From positions 251,070-315,069 of the forward strand of contig NZ_JAPVBI010000003.1 of assembly GCF_026967925.1 (NCBI RefSeq): a stretch of DNA of 64,000 nt. The letters are read 5' to 3'. Origin of the DNA: Modestobacter sp. VKM Ac-2985 (GTDB lineage Bacteria; Actinomycetota; Actinomycetes; Mycobacteriales; Geodermatophilaceae). Below, piece after piece: positions 33,050 to 42,297 of the stretch. A program made the translations under genes and the position numbers. Under the pieces are notes generated by a model. It saw only the letters and a program-made list of their open reading frames with translations. It was not told where the DNA came from and made no database searches. Numbering within the stretch: the stretch's first letter is position 1; each line of letters opens with the position of its first letter.

Positions 33050-34615
33050 TCAGGCGCGGACCCGGTTCCGCGGTCGCCGACCGCCGGCGAACCACCGTTC
33101 GACCCGGCGCCAGCGGTTGGGGGTCTTCTCGCGGTCCAGCACCTCGGACTCGGCGAGCGCCCGGTCGACCGGACCGAGCTCGGGCGGCTCGAAGGGCACC
33201 ACCGATCGACCGGTCGGCCGGCGCAGCCGCTCGATGCCCTGCACCAGCGAGCCGGTGTCGGCGACAGCGGCGGCGACGTCGTCCGGCGTGCACCCGAGGT
33301 GCTCGGCGAGCAGCCGGTCACGGAAGGCGAGGATGGTCGCGGCCACCCGGTCGTCGCCCGGCCGGCCCTCCACCGCCTCGATCGCCAGGTCGCACTCGGT
33401 GTCCAGGCCCATCGACCGGTTGTTCACGTTGCTGGAGCCCAGGCGCAGCAGCCGGTCGTCGATGACGGCGACCTTGGCGTGCACGTAGATCGGCTCGCGC
33501 TGCTCGGTCACCGGGCAGTAGAGCCGGAACCGGTCGTGCACGTCGGCCTCGCGGACGATCTCCAGCACCCGGGCGCGCGCGGTGCCCATCGCCTTCTCCG
33601 ACAGCCAGCCGTCGGCGGTCCACGGGTTGAGCACGACGACCTCCGGGCCGTCGGGCTCACGCAGCCGCTCGGCGATCGCCTCGGCGATCCGGCGGCTGGC
33701 GAAGTACTGGCTCTCCACGTAGATCGACCGGCGGGCCGCGGCGATGCCGGCCAGCCACAGCAGCTCGATCTCGTGCACCAGGTCCACGCCGTCGTGCTCG
33801 GGCCGCGTGCGGGCGATGGCGACGTCCACGTCGGTGAGGAGCGGCTCGACCTCCTCGGGCCAGCACGTCCGCTCCTCGGTCAGCGGCTCCAGGCGCTCCC
33901 CGGTGCCGCTCTCCCACCGGGTGCGGGCGAGCTCGGCGACGGCTCGGGCAGCGGGCCCGGTCAGCATGCTCGTCGCGTCGTGCCACGGTCCGGCCGGCCG
34001 CCCCTCGGCCCGGCCCGGCGCCGGGGAACGCCGGTGCGGGTTGACGTCGGAGTGGTCGGGGGTGTCCCACCGGTCCGCCGTGACGTCGATGCCGCCGGTG
34101 AAGGCCAGGCAGTCGTCGATGACCACGATCTTCTGGTGGTGTGCGCCGCCGACCGGGTGATGGGTGTCGATGGCGAGGGTGAGGCGGTCGGAGGTGCGCC
34201 GGTCCAGCAGCACGATGGGCTGCAGTCCCCGACCGAGCGCGCGGAGCATCCCGAGGTCCCACTGGAGGACGCCGATCTCCAGCTGCGGGTTCTGCGCCAC
34301 CGCCCGTTCCAGCACGGCGCCGAGCCGGTCGTCCTTCGGCCGGCCGCCGGCGAGCGGGTCCAGCCGGATGCGCGGGTCGAAGTCCCAGCCGATGAACAGC
34401 ACCCGCCGCTGCGCGCGCAGCACGGCACGCTTGAGGGTGGCGAAGTACTCGGCCGCGTCGACGAAGACGGCGAAGCGGTCGGCCCGCTCGATCCGCCAGC
34501 AGGTCTCCCCGGGGATCAACAGTCGTGCGCCCTCCACCGGCAGGCCGCCCTCGCTGCGGGAGGCCGGGAGTCCGGGGTCGGTGTCGGAGCCGGTCGTCGC
34601 CTGGCCGTCGTGCAT
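33050..34615 (-). CDS. Phospholipase D-family protein (cardiolipin synthase-like)
   Basis: 521 residues from ATG 34615. Two HKD catalytic motifs are complete: H160-x-K162-x4-D167 in AHHQKIVVIDD and H379-x-K381-x4-D386 in VHAKVAVIDD, each followed by the GSSNVNNRS/FTGGID type segment. No N-terminal membrane helices, unlike classical Cls, so it resembles the soluble PLD-like proteins of high-GC actinobacteria and plant-type phospholipase D. It would exchange or hydrolyse phosphodiesters of phospholipids. No operon partner; the upstream gene is divergent. Confidence 0.88.
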   Translation of the reverse strand: MHDGQATTGSDTDPGLPASRSEGGLPVEGARLLIPGETCWRIERADRFAVFVDAAEYFATLKRAVLRAQRRVLFIGWDFDPRIRLDPLAGGRPKDDRLGAVLERAVAQNPQLEIGVLQWDLGMLRALGRGLQPIVLLDRRTSDRLTLAIDTHHPVGGAHHQKIVVIDDCLAFTGGIDVTADRWDTPDHSDVNPHRRSPAPGRAEGRPAGPWHDATSMLTGPAARAVAELARTRWESGTGERLEPLTEERTCWPEEVEPLLTDVDVAIARTRPEHDGVDLVHEIELLWLAGIAAARRSIYVESQYFASRRIAEAIAERLREPDGPEVVVLNPWTADGWLSEKAMGTARARVLEIVREADVHDRFRLYCPVTEQREPIYVHAKVAVIDDRLLRLGSSNVNNRSMGLDTECDLAIEAVEGRPGDDRVAATILAFRDRLLAEHLGCTPDDVAAAVADTGSLVQGIERLRRPTGRSVVPFEPPELGPVDRALAESEVLDREKTPNRWRRVERWFAGGRRPRNRVRA

Positions 34616-34815
34616 CACGTCCGGAGTGTGCCCGTCTCCGTGGGTCGCACCAAGAACCGACTCCCTCGAACCGGGGACACGGCCGCGCAGCGCCGCCGTC
34701 CCCCAGCGACAGAACTCAGCTGCTGACCGGCCCGGCGGCTGGGAGGGTGCTCTCGACCGGACCCGACCGGCTGCGGCGGGACCGTGGACCACACCGGCAG
34801 AGGCAGGGAGGACGG

Positions 34816-35205
34816 ATGGACGGGAACACCGACTCCACCGACGACGCGCGGTCGCTGCGTGCGGCGCTGCGCACGGAGCTCGTCGCCGCGATGAGGTCGC
34901 GCCGGGCCGACGCCGTCGCCGCGTTGCGCAGCGCCCTGGCGGCGATCGACAACGCCGAGGCCGTCGTCGCGCCGGGGACCGCGACCGGAGCCACGAACGC
35001 ACACCTCGCCGGCACCCGGATCGGGGTCGGTTCCACCGAGGCGGACCGCCGCGCCCTGTCGATCGGCGACGTCCGCGCCCTCCTGCGCGCAGAGATCATG
35101 GACCGCCGGACCGAGGCCGACCGTTACGACGGCCTCGGGCAGCACGAGGCCGCCGGCCGGCTACGGCGCGAGGCCGAGGTGCTCGACCACCACGCCGACG
35201 GGTGA
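34816..35205 (+). CDS. GatB/YqeY-domain-like protein
   Basis: 129 residues from ATG 34816 with GGGAGGAC upstream. The N-terminal part LRTELVAAMRSRRADAVAALRSALAAIDNAEAV matches the start of YqeY proteins (tail domain of GatB), and the C-terminal helical part has RALLRAEIMDRRTEADRYDGLGQHEAAGRLRREAEVL. YqeY proteins may interact with tRNA; the function is unknown. It is shorter than the roughly 150-residue norm. It stands alone between genes on the opposite strand. Confidence 0.7.
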   Translation: MDGNTDSTDDARSLRAALRTELVAAMRSRRADAVAALRSALAAIDNAEAVVAPGTATGATNAHLAGTRIGVGSTEADRRALSIGDVRALLRAEIMDRRTEADRYDGLGQHEAAGRLRREAEVLDHHADG

Positions 35206-35331
35206 CTGCACCGCTCCCTGTCGCCGCCCGGGTCAGCCTGCGGCGGGCCGGACGACCTCGGCGATCCGTCGTTCGGCGGTCGCGTCGAGCCCGGTGACTC
35301 GCCGGTGCCCCGCTGCCCGGCTGACCGGTCG

Positions 35332-35736
35332 TCAGCGGCGGGCGAGGACGGCCAGGGCCACCGCGCACCCCCACCCGGTCGCCACCACCGGGGTCTCGAC
35401 CGGGTCGAACCCGCCGGGGCTGACCCGGAGGCGGGTGCAGCGCTCGCTCAGGTAGCCGAACGTCAGCCCGGCGCCGAGCCACCGGAGCACCCAGCGGGCC
35501 CGGTCGTCCGGCCCGCGGAGCAGCCGGGCGGTCGCCCAGACCTGCGGCCCGAGCAGGTACGGCGGTGCACTGAAGGCCGTGCCGAACCAGAGCCAGTCAC
35601 GGACGACGTGGTCCGGGCTCCCGGTCAGGAACGGGACGTCGAAGTGCCGGCGCCGCCGCAGCGCGACGACGTGACCGGCCAGCTGGGCGGCCAACTGGGC
35701 CGCCGACACGGCGACGAGTGTGGAGCGGGGCACCAT
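35332..35736 (-). CDS. Hypothetical membrane protein
   Basis: 134 residues starting MVPRSTLVAVSAAQLAAQ. Three or so hydrophobic segments (residues 5-25, 48-66, 108-130) with Arg-rich turns. HFDVPFLTGSPDHVVRDWLWFGTAFSAPPY is a distinctive central stretch, but I do not recognise a family. It is preceded on the other side of 28 nt by the VOC gene stop, same strand, so it may be the last gene of the AraC-VOC unit. Confidence 0.6.
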   Translation of the reverse strand: MVPRSTLVAVSAAQLAAQLAGHVVALRRRRHFDVPFLTGSPDHVVRDWLWFGTAFSAPPYLLGPQVWATARLLRGPDDRARWVLRWLGAGLTFGYLSERCTRLRVSPGGFDPVETPVVATGWGCAVALAVLARR

Positions 35737-35764
35737 GCCACCGCACCGTAGGGCCCCGGCGGAA

Positions 35765-36175
35765 TCAGGTCAGCTGGTTGATCCGGATCAGGTTGCCCGT
35801 CGGGTCGCGGAACGCGCAGTCGCGGACCCCGTAGTCCTGGTCCGTCGGCTCCTGCAGCACCTCGGCGCCACTGGCCGCGATCGTGCCGAAGGTGCCGTCG
35901 AGGTCGTCGGTGGCCAGGGTGATCGCGGCGTAGTTGCCCTTGGCGATCAGCTCGAGGACCGTGCGGCGCTCCTCGTCGGTGATGGTCGGGTCGACGGCCG
36001 GCGGGTGCAGGACGATGGAGGTCTGCGGCTGGTCGGGTGGGCCCACGGTGACCCAGCGCATGTCCTCGTAGCCGACGTCCTTGCGGACCTCGAAACCGAG
36101 GACGTCGCGGTAGAAGGCCACCGAGGCCTCCGGGTCGGTGTGCGGCAGGAACGCGTAGTGGATGGTCAGGTTCAT
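35765..36175 (-). CDS. VOC-family (glyoxalase/bleomycin-resistance fold) protein
   Basis: 136 residues from ATG 36175, overlapping the AraC-type stop by four bases (ATGA). Two beta-alpha-beta-beta-beta repeats are visible: MNLTIHYAFLPHTDPEASVAFYRDVLGFEV and NYAAITLATDDLDGTFGTI, ending DPTGNLIRINQL. This PhnB/glyoxalase-like type binds a metal or small molecule; the substrate is unknown. Translation is coupled to the AraC regulator, which probably autoregulates the pair. Confidence 0.85.
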   Translation of the reverse strand: MNLTIHYAFLPHTDPEASVAFYRDVLGFEVRKDVGYEDMRWVTVGPPDQPQTSIVLHPPAVDPTITDEERRTVLELIAKGNYAAITLATDDLDGTFGTIAASGAEVLQEPTDQDYGVRDCAFRDPTGNLIRINQLT

Positions 36176-36630
36176 GGCCCCGACGCTAGGGCCGGCACCG
36201 GCGCCCGGGCTTCTCGATTCCTGACCGGTCTGGTCGCCTGCTTGGCCAGGCACGGCGGGATCCCCGCGCTCCCCCGGGCGGCCTGCTCGCGGTAGACGCT
36301 CGGGGGCATCCCGACCAGTTCGGTGAAGCGGGTGCTGAAGGTGCCCAGCGACCCGCAGCCGACGGCGAAGCAGACGTCGGTCACGCTGAGGTCCCCGCGC
36401 CGCAGCAGCGTCATCGCGCGCTCGATCCGTCGGGTCATCAGGTAGGCGTACGGCGACTCCCCGTACGCCCGCTTGAACTCCCGGCTCAGGTGCCCGGCCG
36501 ACACGTGCACCCCACGGGCGAGCGCGGCGACGTCCAGCGGCTGTGCGTACTCGCGGTCGATCCGGTCCCGCACCCGGCGCAGCAGCACCAGGTCGCTCAG
36601 GCGCTGCTCCGAGTCGGGTCCACCGGCCAC
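36172..36630 (-). CDS. AraC-family transcriptional regulator (DNA-binding domain only)
   Basis: 152 residues from GTG 36630 (upstream starts would add Arg-rich sequence). Two helix-turn-helix motifs: LDVAALARGVHVSAGHLSREFKRAYGESPYAYLM and LSVTDVCFAVGCGSLGTFSTRFTELVGMPPSVYRE. There is no ligand-binding N-terminal domain, a form often seen paired with VOC proteins as here. It is coupled to the VOC gene. Confidence 0.88.
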   Translation of the reverse strand: MAGGPDSEQRLSDLVLLRRVRDRIDREYAQPLDVAALARGVHVSAGHLSREFKRAYGESPYAYLMTRRIERAMTLLRRGDLSVTDVCFAVGCGSLGTFSTRFTELVGMPPSVYREQAARGSAGIPPCLAKQATRPVRNREARAPVPALASGP

Positions 36631-36732
36631 GTGCGCGAGCGTAGGGAGGCACCCCGGTCGCACGACAGCCCTTCGCGCGCGGGAGTGCCCGGCCGGTGCG
36701 GTCACCGAGGCGCACGCTGGTAGAACCGACCG

Positions 36733-37380
36733 GTGAGCACCGAGGCGACACTGCTGCTCACCCTCGACCTCGTCGGCACGTTCGCCTTCGCGCTGAACGG
36801 TGCGCTGACCGCGCTGCGGGTGACCCGGCTCGACATCGTCGGCGTCATCACGCTGGGGATGACCACGGCCCTCGGCGGCGGGATCATCCGGGACGTCCTG
36901 CTCGGCGCCCTGCCGCCGGCGACGTTCAGCGACTGGCGATACCTGGCGGTGGCCGCCGGCGGCGGGCTGGTCGCCTTCGTCCTCGGGCCCGGGCTGGACC
37001 GGCTGAACACCCCGATCACGGTGCTCGACGCCGCGGGGCTGAGCCTGTTCGCGGTCACCGGCGCCAGCAAGGCCCTCGCCCTCGGCCTCGGCCCGACGCA
37101 GGCGGTGCTGCTCGGCGCGCTCACCGGGGTGGGCGGGGGAACACTGCGCGACGTCCTGATCGGCCAGGTCCCGTCGATCTTCCGCAGTGGCCTGTACGCG
37201 ATCCCGGCGCTGATCGGCGCCACCGTCACCGTGGTGGCCCTCGAGCTCGACGTCTACGGGGCCGCTGCGGCCGTCGGCGCGGCGACCGTGTGCTTCACCG
37301 TCCGGATGCTCGGTGTCCGCTTCGGCTGGAACGCCCCGATGCCCCGGACACCGCGCGCCCGCCGGCCGGACGGCGCCTGA
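36733..37380 (+). CDS. TRIC-type cation channel (UPF0126/YadS family)
   Basis: 215 residues from GTG 36733. Two homologous three-helix halves with the characteristic glycine hinge motifs ALGGGIIRDVLLGALPP and GVGGGTLRDVLIGQVPSIF, which define prokaryotic TRIC channels. Trimers form K+-permeable pores in the membrane; the physiological role in bacteria is little known. A loop between helices 1 and 2 has DIVGVITLGMTTALGGG. It is divergent from the AraC gene and not linked to the amine oxidase gene (180 nt gap). Confidence 0.9.
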   Translation: MSTEATLLLTLDLVGTFAFALNGALTALRVTRLDIVGVITLGMTTALGGGIIRDVLLGALPPATFSDWRYLAVAAGGGLVAFVLGPGLDRLNTPITVLDAAGLSLFAVTGASKALALGLGPTQAVLLGALTGVGGGTLRDVLIGQVPSIFRSGLYAIPALIGATVTVVALELDVYGAAAAVGAATVCFTVRMLGVRFGWNAPMPRTPRARRPDGA

Positions 37381-37437
37381 CCGTCCGCCCGCAGGGGCGA
37401 CCCGGCTCGGACCTCCCCGCGGAGGAAGTTGACCTGA

Positions 37438-37472
37438 ACGTCACACAAGGGTCTTCCGCTGAAACGTGACGT
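37438..37472. promoter_or_regulatory. Inverted repeat upstream of the amine oxidase gene
   Basis: ACGTCAC and GTGACGT, 7-bp half-sites 21 nt apart, about 90-120 nt before the amine oxidase start and just after a TTGACC. It could be an operator for the TetR regulator encoded at the end of the cluster. Evidence is only the symmetry and position. Confidence 0.3.
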
Positions 37473-37560
37473 GGGGCACGCTGTCCGGCACATCGCGCGG
37501 ACGACCTCGTTGCCGCGCACCCGCATTCGTCAACATCCGTAGACGTTCCGAGGTGCAGCC

Positions 37561-39522
37561 ATGACCACCACCCAGCTCCAGCTGACCCATCCCCTGGACC
37601 CCGTCCAGGCCGCGGAGATCGAGGAGGTCCGGCGGATCACCACCGCGGCCGGCCTGGTCGTCGACAGCACCCGCTTCGTCTACGTCGGCCTCCAGGAGCC
37701 GCCGAAGGCCGAGGTGCTGGCCCACCGCCCCGGGGAGCCGGTCACCCGGCGCTTCCGGGTCCTGCTGCTGGACCTGGCCTCGCAGGTCTCCCGGGACGTC
37801 GTGGTCGACGCCACCGCCGGTGAGGTCGTCACGGCGGTCGAGCTGGACACCGCCACCTCCGGTCAGCTCCCGGTGCTGGACGAGGAGTTCGAGCTCGTCG
37901 AGCAGCTGCTGTCCACCGACGAGCGGTGGCTGGCTGCCCTGGCCGCCCGCGACCTGGACGTCGCCCAGGTCCGGGTGGCCCCGCTGTCGGCCGGCGCGTA
38001 CGAGGAGTACCCGGACGAGGCGGGGCGCCGCGTCCTGCGCGGGCTGGCCTTCTGGCAGGAGACGCCGACGGACTCCGCCTGGGCGCACCCGATCGACGGG
38101 CTGGTCGCCTACGTCGACACGATCAACCGGGTCGTCGACCAGGTCATCGACACCGGCGCCGTCCCGGTGCCCACCGGCTCGGGCAACTACGACGACCCGG
38201 CGGTCAGCGGCCCACCGCGGACCACCCAGAAGCCGATCGAGATCACCCAGCCCGAGGGGTCGAGCCTGTCCCTGGAGGGCAACGTGCTCAGCTGGGAGAA
38301 GTGGTCCCTGCGAGTCGGCTTCGACACCCGCGAGGGCCTCGTGCTGCACCAGATCGGGTTCGACGAGGGCGCCGGGGTCCGGCCGATCGTCTACCGCGCC
38401 TCGATCGCCGAGATGGTCGTCCCCTACGCCGACCCCAACCCGGTGCGCTCCTGGCAGAACTACTTCGACACCGGCGAGTACCTGGTCGGCCGCTACGCCA
38501 ACGCCCTCGAGCTCGGCTGCGACTGCCTCGGCGACATCACCTACCTGGACGCGGTCATCGCCGACGAGCAGGGCAACCCCCGAACCCTGCCCAACGCGGT
38601 CTGCATCCACGAGGAGGACTACGGGATCCTCTGGAAGCACACCGACCTGTGGAGCGGCTCGCAGCAGACCCGCCGGCAGCGGCGGCTGGTGGTCTCCTTC
38701 TTCACCACCGTGGGCAACTACGACTACGGCTTCTACTGGTACCTCTACCTCGACGGCACCATCGAGTTCGAGGCCAAGGCCACCGGCGTCGTCTTCACCT
38801 CCGCCCACGCCGGCGACGAGTACCCCTACGCCTCGCAGATCGCGCCGGGGCTGGGCGCCCCGCTGCACCAGCACCTGTTCAGCGCCCGCCTGGACATGAC
38901 GGTCGACGGCGTCGCCAACCGGGTCGACGAGGTCGAGGTCGTCCGGGTGCCGATGGGGCCGGAGAACCAGCGCGGCAACGCGTTCACCACCTCCTGCACC
39001 ACCCTGGCCACCGAGTCCGCGGCCCAGCGCGACGCCTCCCCGGCCACCGACCGGGTCTGGCACGTCGTCAACCCCGAGCGGCTCAACCACGTCGGCCAGC
39101 CCGTCGGGTACGCCCTGTACCCGGAGGGGCTGCCGACCCTGCTGTCGGACCCGGGGTCCTCGATCGCCCGGCGGGCGGCCTTCGCCACCCGGCACCTGTG
39201 GGTGACCCGCTACGACCCCGCCGAGCGCTACTCGGCCGGGGACTTCGTCAACCAGCACAGCGGGGGCTCCGGGCTGCCCGAGTACGCCGCGGCCGACCGC
39301 GACATCGACGGCCAGGACCTGGTGGTGTGGCACACCTTCGGGCTCACCCACGTGCCCCGGCCGGAGGACTGGCCGATCATGCCGGTGGACTACACCGGGT
39401 TCCGGCTCAAGCCGTTCGGCTTCTTCGACCGGAACCCGACCCTCGACGTGCCGGCCTCGACCTCCGCGCACTGCGCGGGCGGCGCCGCCTCCTGCTCGAC
39501 CACGGAGGCCTCCGGTGAGTGA
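37561..39522 (+). CDS. Copper-containing primary amine oxidase
   Basis: 653 residues from ATG 37561. The topaquinone precursor is Y387 in [12 protein letters not shown] (NYD/EY motif). Catalytic base D303 lies in YFDTGEY. Copper ligands H436 and H438 are in [11 protein letters not shown], with the third His in [15 protein letters not shown]. Two small N-terminal domains precede the large catalytic domain, as in Arthrobacter enzymes; length is normal. Reaction: primary amine + O2 + water to aldehyde, ammonia and H2O2. No signal peptide. The stop overlaps the APC permease start, so amine uptake and oxidation are coupled; the substrate (tyramine, phenethylamine, histamine or similar) cannot be told. 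Confidence 0.95.
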   Translation: MTTTQLQLTHPLDPVQAAEIEEVRRITTAAGLVVDSTRFVYVGLQEPPKAEVLAHRPGEPVTRRFRVLLLDLASQVSRDVVVDATAGEVVTAVELDTATSGQLPVLDEEFELVEQLLSTDERWLAALAARDLDVAQVRVAPLSAGAYEEYPDEAGRRVLRGLAFWQETPTDSAWAHPIDGLVAYVDTINRVVDQVIDTGAVPVPTGSGNYDDPAVSGPPRTTQKPIEITQPEGSSLSLEGNVLSWEKWSLRVGFDTREGLVLHQIGFDEGAGVRPIVYRASIAEMVVPYADPNPVRSWQNYFDTGEYLVGRYANALELGCDCLGDITYLDAVIADEQGNPRTLPNAVCIHEEDYGILWKHTDLWSGSQQTRRQRRLVVSFFTTVGNYDYGFYWYLYLDGTIEFEAKATGVVFTSAHAGDEYPYASQIAPGLGAPLHQHLFSARLDMTVDGVANRVDEVEVVRVPMGPENQRGNAFTTSCTTLATESAAQRDASPATDRVWHVVNPERLNHVGQPVGYALYPEGLPTLLSDPGSSIARRAAFATRHLWVTRYDPAERYSAGDFVNQHSGGSGLPEYAAADRDIDGQDLVVWHTFGLTHVPRPEDWPIMPVDYTGFRLKPFGFFDRNPTLDVPASTSAHCAGGAASCSTTEASGE

Positions 39523-41086
39523 GCGCCCGAACTCCGCGGCCGGCGCGACCGCGCTGACCTCCCCCGGCGAGCCGGCCGGTCGGGGCAGCGACGGCGAGCA
39601 GCTGAGGTCCGGCCGGCTCGGCGTCCTCGGCATCGTCTTCTTCGTCGTCGCCGCCGCGGCCCCGCTGGTCGGCATGACCGGTGCCGTGCCGGTGGCCATC
39701 GCGGCCGGCAACGGCGCCGGCGCCCCGGGCGCCTACGTCGCCGTCGGGGTCGTCCTCATGGTGTTCGCCTCCGCCTTCTCGGCGATGAGCCGGGTGGTGA
39801 CCAACACCGGGGCGTTCTTCGCCTACGTCGGCCGCGGCCTGGGCCTGTCCGCCGGCGTCGGCTCGGCGTTCGTCTCGGTGTTCGCCTACCTGACCATCCA
39901 GCTGGCGGTCTACGGCTTCTTCGGCGGCCTGATGGCCGGGCAGATGGACGCCACCTTCGGCATCGACGCCCCCTGGTGGCTGTGGACGCTCGCCGCCTGG
40001 GCGCTGGTGCTCGCCCTCTCGGTGGTCAGCGTCGACGTCGGCGCCAAGGTCCTCGGCACGCTCATGGTGCTGGAGCTGCTCAGCCTGGCCGTCGTCGCCG
40101 TCGCCGTCATGCTCGAGGGCGGCGGCCCCGACGGGGCGAACCTCGTCGAGTCCTTCGCCCCGCAGAACGTCTTCGTCGGCGGCCTGGCCGGCTCGGCCGG
40201 GATCGCGCTGGCCTTCGCGTTCGCCTCCTACATCGGCTTCGAGGCCACCGCGATCTACGGCGAGGAGAGCAAGGACCCCGAGCGCACCGTGCCGCGGGCC
40301 ACCTACGCCGCGGTGGGGCTGATCACCGTCATCTTCGCGGCGGCCTCCTGGGCCGTGGTGAGCGGACTGGGCACCGACGACGTCGTCGCCCGGGTGCTCG
40401 AGGAGTCCTCGGTCGACGGTGTGCCGCTGGCCGATCCCGCGGCGGTGCTGTTCTCCGTCGCCGCCACGTACGTCGGTGACTGGCTGGCCACGGTGATGAG
40501 CTGGCTGGTGCTCTCCAGCCTGTTCGCCGGGCTGCTGGCCTTCCAGAACTGCAGCGCCCGCTACTTCTTCTCCCTGGGCCGGGCCGCGGTCTTCCCCGGG
40601 GCGCTGCAGGACACCAACCGGCACGGCGCCCCCGGCATCGGGGCGATCGTGACCAGCGTCCTCACCGGAGCGGTCATCGTGGTCTTCGCCCTGGCCGGCC
40701 TGGACCCGGTGCTCAACCTCTTCTACTGGTCCTCCGGGATGGCGGTCATCTCCGTCGTGCTGGTGGAGATCCTCGTCTGCCTGGCCGTCCTGGTGCACTT
40801 CCGCGGGACGGCGCGCGGGGGCCACTGGTGGTCGACGCTGGCTGCACCGGTGCTGGCCGCCCTCGGCCTGGCCACCGGGCTCTACCTGCTGATCGGCCGG
40901 TTCGGCCTGCTGGCCGGCACCGTCCCCGAGGGCGTGGACCCGACCGTGACGGCCTGGCAGCTCAGCGCCACCGGCTGGACGCTGGTGCTGCTGCCCTTCG
41001 TGCTGTTCCTGGTCGGGCTGGTGGTCGGCACGGTGCTCTCGCGGAACGTCGACCAGCGACCGGCACTGCGCGACGTCGTGGGCTGA
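39515..41086 (+). CDS. APC-superfamily amino acid/amine permease
   Basis: 523 residues from GTG 39515, overlapping the amine oxidase gene by 8 nt. Twelve or so membrane helices. The helix 1 motif [32 protein letters not shown] and the helix 6 region [36 protein letters not shown] are typical of actinobacterial APC transporters clustered with amine oxidases. It probably imports the amine oxidised by the upstream enzyme. Confidence 0.9.
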   Translation: MSERPNSAAGATALTSPGEPAGRGSDGEQLRSGRLGVLGIVFFVVAAAAPLVGMTGAVPVAIAAGNGAGAPGAYVAVGVVLMVFASAFSAMSRVVTNTGAFFAYVGRGLGLSAGVGSAFVSVFAYLTIQLAVYGFFGGLMAGQMDATFGIDAPWWLWTLAAWALVLALSVVSVDVGAKVLGTLMVLELLSLAVVAVAVMLEGGGPDGANLVESFAPQNVFVGGLAGSAGIALAFAFASYIGFEATAIYGEESKDPERTVPRATYAAVGLITVIFAAASWAVVSGLGTDDVVARVLEESSVDGVPLADPAAVLFSVAATYVGDWLATVMSWLVLSSLFAGLLAFQNCSARYFFSLGRAAVFPGALQDTNRHGAPGIGAIVTSVLTGAVIVVFALAGLDPVLNLFYWSSGMAVISVVLVEILVCLAVLVHFRGTARGGHWWSTLAAPVLAALGLATGLYLLIGRFGLLAGTVPEGVDPTVTAWQLSATGWTLVLLPFVLFLVGLVVGTVLSRNVDQRPALRDVVG

Positions 41087-41089
41087 GCC

Positions 41090-41614
41090 GTGACCGCTCA
41101 TCTGGTGGTCTGCGGCGCGGGCGCCGGGCTGGCGATGATCGGGCACTTCCCGCACCGGCCGCCGCTGTGGGTGCCGCACGCCCTGGGGCTGGTGGCGATG
41201 GTGGTGGCCTGGCTGCCCGCCGCCCGCCCGCTGGGCGAGCCGCTGGCGCTGCTCGCGCTGGCGGCGCTGCTGGCCTGGCAGCTGTGCCACGCCCGGACGC
41301 CGGCCGCCCGCTGGTCCGGGGCGGTCGACACCGCGGCGATGGCCGCGCTCATCGCGCTCGCCGGTGTCGGCCCGACGGCGGCGGGCGGTGTCCACGGCGC
41401 CCACCACACCGGCACCGAGGGCACGCTCCCCTACGCCGTCGCCGTCCTGGTGGTCTGGCTCGCCGTGCGGCACGTCACCCGCGAGGGCGGGCCGCACGAC
41501 CACCGCGCCGACCGGGACGACGCCGTCCCGGAACGCGCAGGCCGGGCGCTGGGGGCACTGCGGTTCACCGGGGGGCTGGTGATGCTGTCGGGGATGACCG
41601 CGATGCTCGTCTGA
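41090..41614 (+). CDS. DUF5134-like small membrane protein
   Basis: 174 residues, start GTG 41090, three bases after the permease stop. Several short hydrophobic segments separated by His-rich loops (HFPHRPP, GGVHGAHHTG, EGGPHDHRADRDD). Such His-rich five-helix proteins of actinobacteria are annotated DUF5134 and have been suggested to bind copper; next to a copper amine oxidase this is attractive but unproven. It belongs to the amine oxidase operon. Confidence 0.6.
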   Translation: MTAHLVVCGAGAGLAMIGHFPHRPPLWVPHALGLVAMVVAWLPAARPLGEPLALLALAALLAWQLCHARTPAARWSGAVDTAAMAALIALAGVGPTAAGGVHGAHHTGTEGTLPYAVAVLVVWLAVRHVTREGGPHDHRADRDDAVPERAGRALGALRFTGGLVMLSGMTAMLV

Positions 41615-41639
41615 GCACCCCCGTCTGCCGAGGAGCCCC

Positions 41640-42242
41640 GTGCCCAAGATCGTCGACCACGCCGCCCGCCGCACCGAGATCATCGAGGCGGTGTGGTCGC
41701 TGATCGTCCGCAAGGGCTTCATCGCGGTCACCATGCGCGAGCTGGCCGCGGAGGCGGGGTACGCCAACGGTGCGCTGGCCCGCTACTTCCCGGACAAGGA
41801 CGCCGTGCTCCGGGCGGCGTTCCAGCGGGCCTTCGACGCGACGAACGAGCGGGCCCGCGCCGCGATCGGCGACCGCGGCGGGCTCACCGCGTTCCGGCTG
41901 CTGTGCCTGGAGATCATGCCGCTGGACGAGGTCCGGCTCGCCGAGGCCCGGGTGGTCATCGGCTTCTGGGACTACGCCGCCGGCCAGCCGGAGCTCGTGG
42001 AGTTCTACGACAGCGCCATGGAGACCTGGCGCGCGGAGATGCGGATGTACCTGGGCCAGGCCCAGGTCGGCGGCGAACTCGCACCGGGCCGCCCGCACGA
42101 CCGGATCGTCGACGCGGTGCTCGCCCTGACCATGGGGATGCAGATCAACGCCTGCTTCTCCCCCCGCCACAACACCCCCGAACGCCAGACGGCCGTCCTG
42201 GAGGACTTCCTCACCACCATCGGCCGCCCGGCGTCCTCCTGA
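41640..42242 (+). CDS. TetR-family transcriptional regulator (BetI-like)
   Basis: 200 residues from GTG 41640. N-terminal helix-turn-helix: IIEAVWSLIVRKGFIAVTMRELAAEAGYANGALARYFPDKDAVLRAAF. The C-terminal ligand domain resembles BetI/TetR_C6 (FWDYAAGQPELVEFYDSAMETWRAEM). It closes the amine oxidase-permease-membrane protein cluster with short gaps, so it is likely the local repressor responding to an amine or aldehyde. A strong hairpin follows the stop. Confidence 0.9.
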   Translation: MPKIVDHAARRTEIIEAVWSLIVRKGFIAVTMRELAAEAGYANGALARYFPDKDAVLRAAFQRAFDATNERARAAIGDRGGLTAFRLLCLEIMPLDEVRLAEARVVIGFWDYAAGQPELVEFYDSAMETWRAEMRMYLGQAQVGGELAPGRPHDRIVDAVLALTMGMQINACFSPRHNTPERQTAVLEDFLTTIGRPASS

Positions 42243-42252
42243 GCCGCCACGA

Positions 42253-42280
42253 CCCCGGCACCCCACGCGGGGGGCCGGGG
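42253..42280. terminator. Terminator hairpin between convergent genes
   Basis: CCCCGGC pairs with GCCGGGG, with an inner CCCC/GGGG extension and small loop. It lies between the TetR gene and the convergent alcohol dehydrogenase gene, so it may serve both. Confidence 0.6.
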
Positions 42281-42297
42281 AGGTGGTGTCCGGCGCG

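Noticed and set aside
37441-41767. Two long antisense frames opposite the amine oxidase and permease genes
   Set aside because: Low-complexity, His/Gly/Asp/Arg-rich translations with no membrane or domain pattern. The plus-strand genes have all catalytic motifs.
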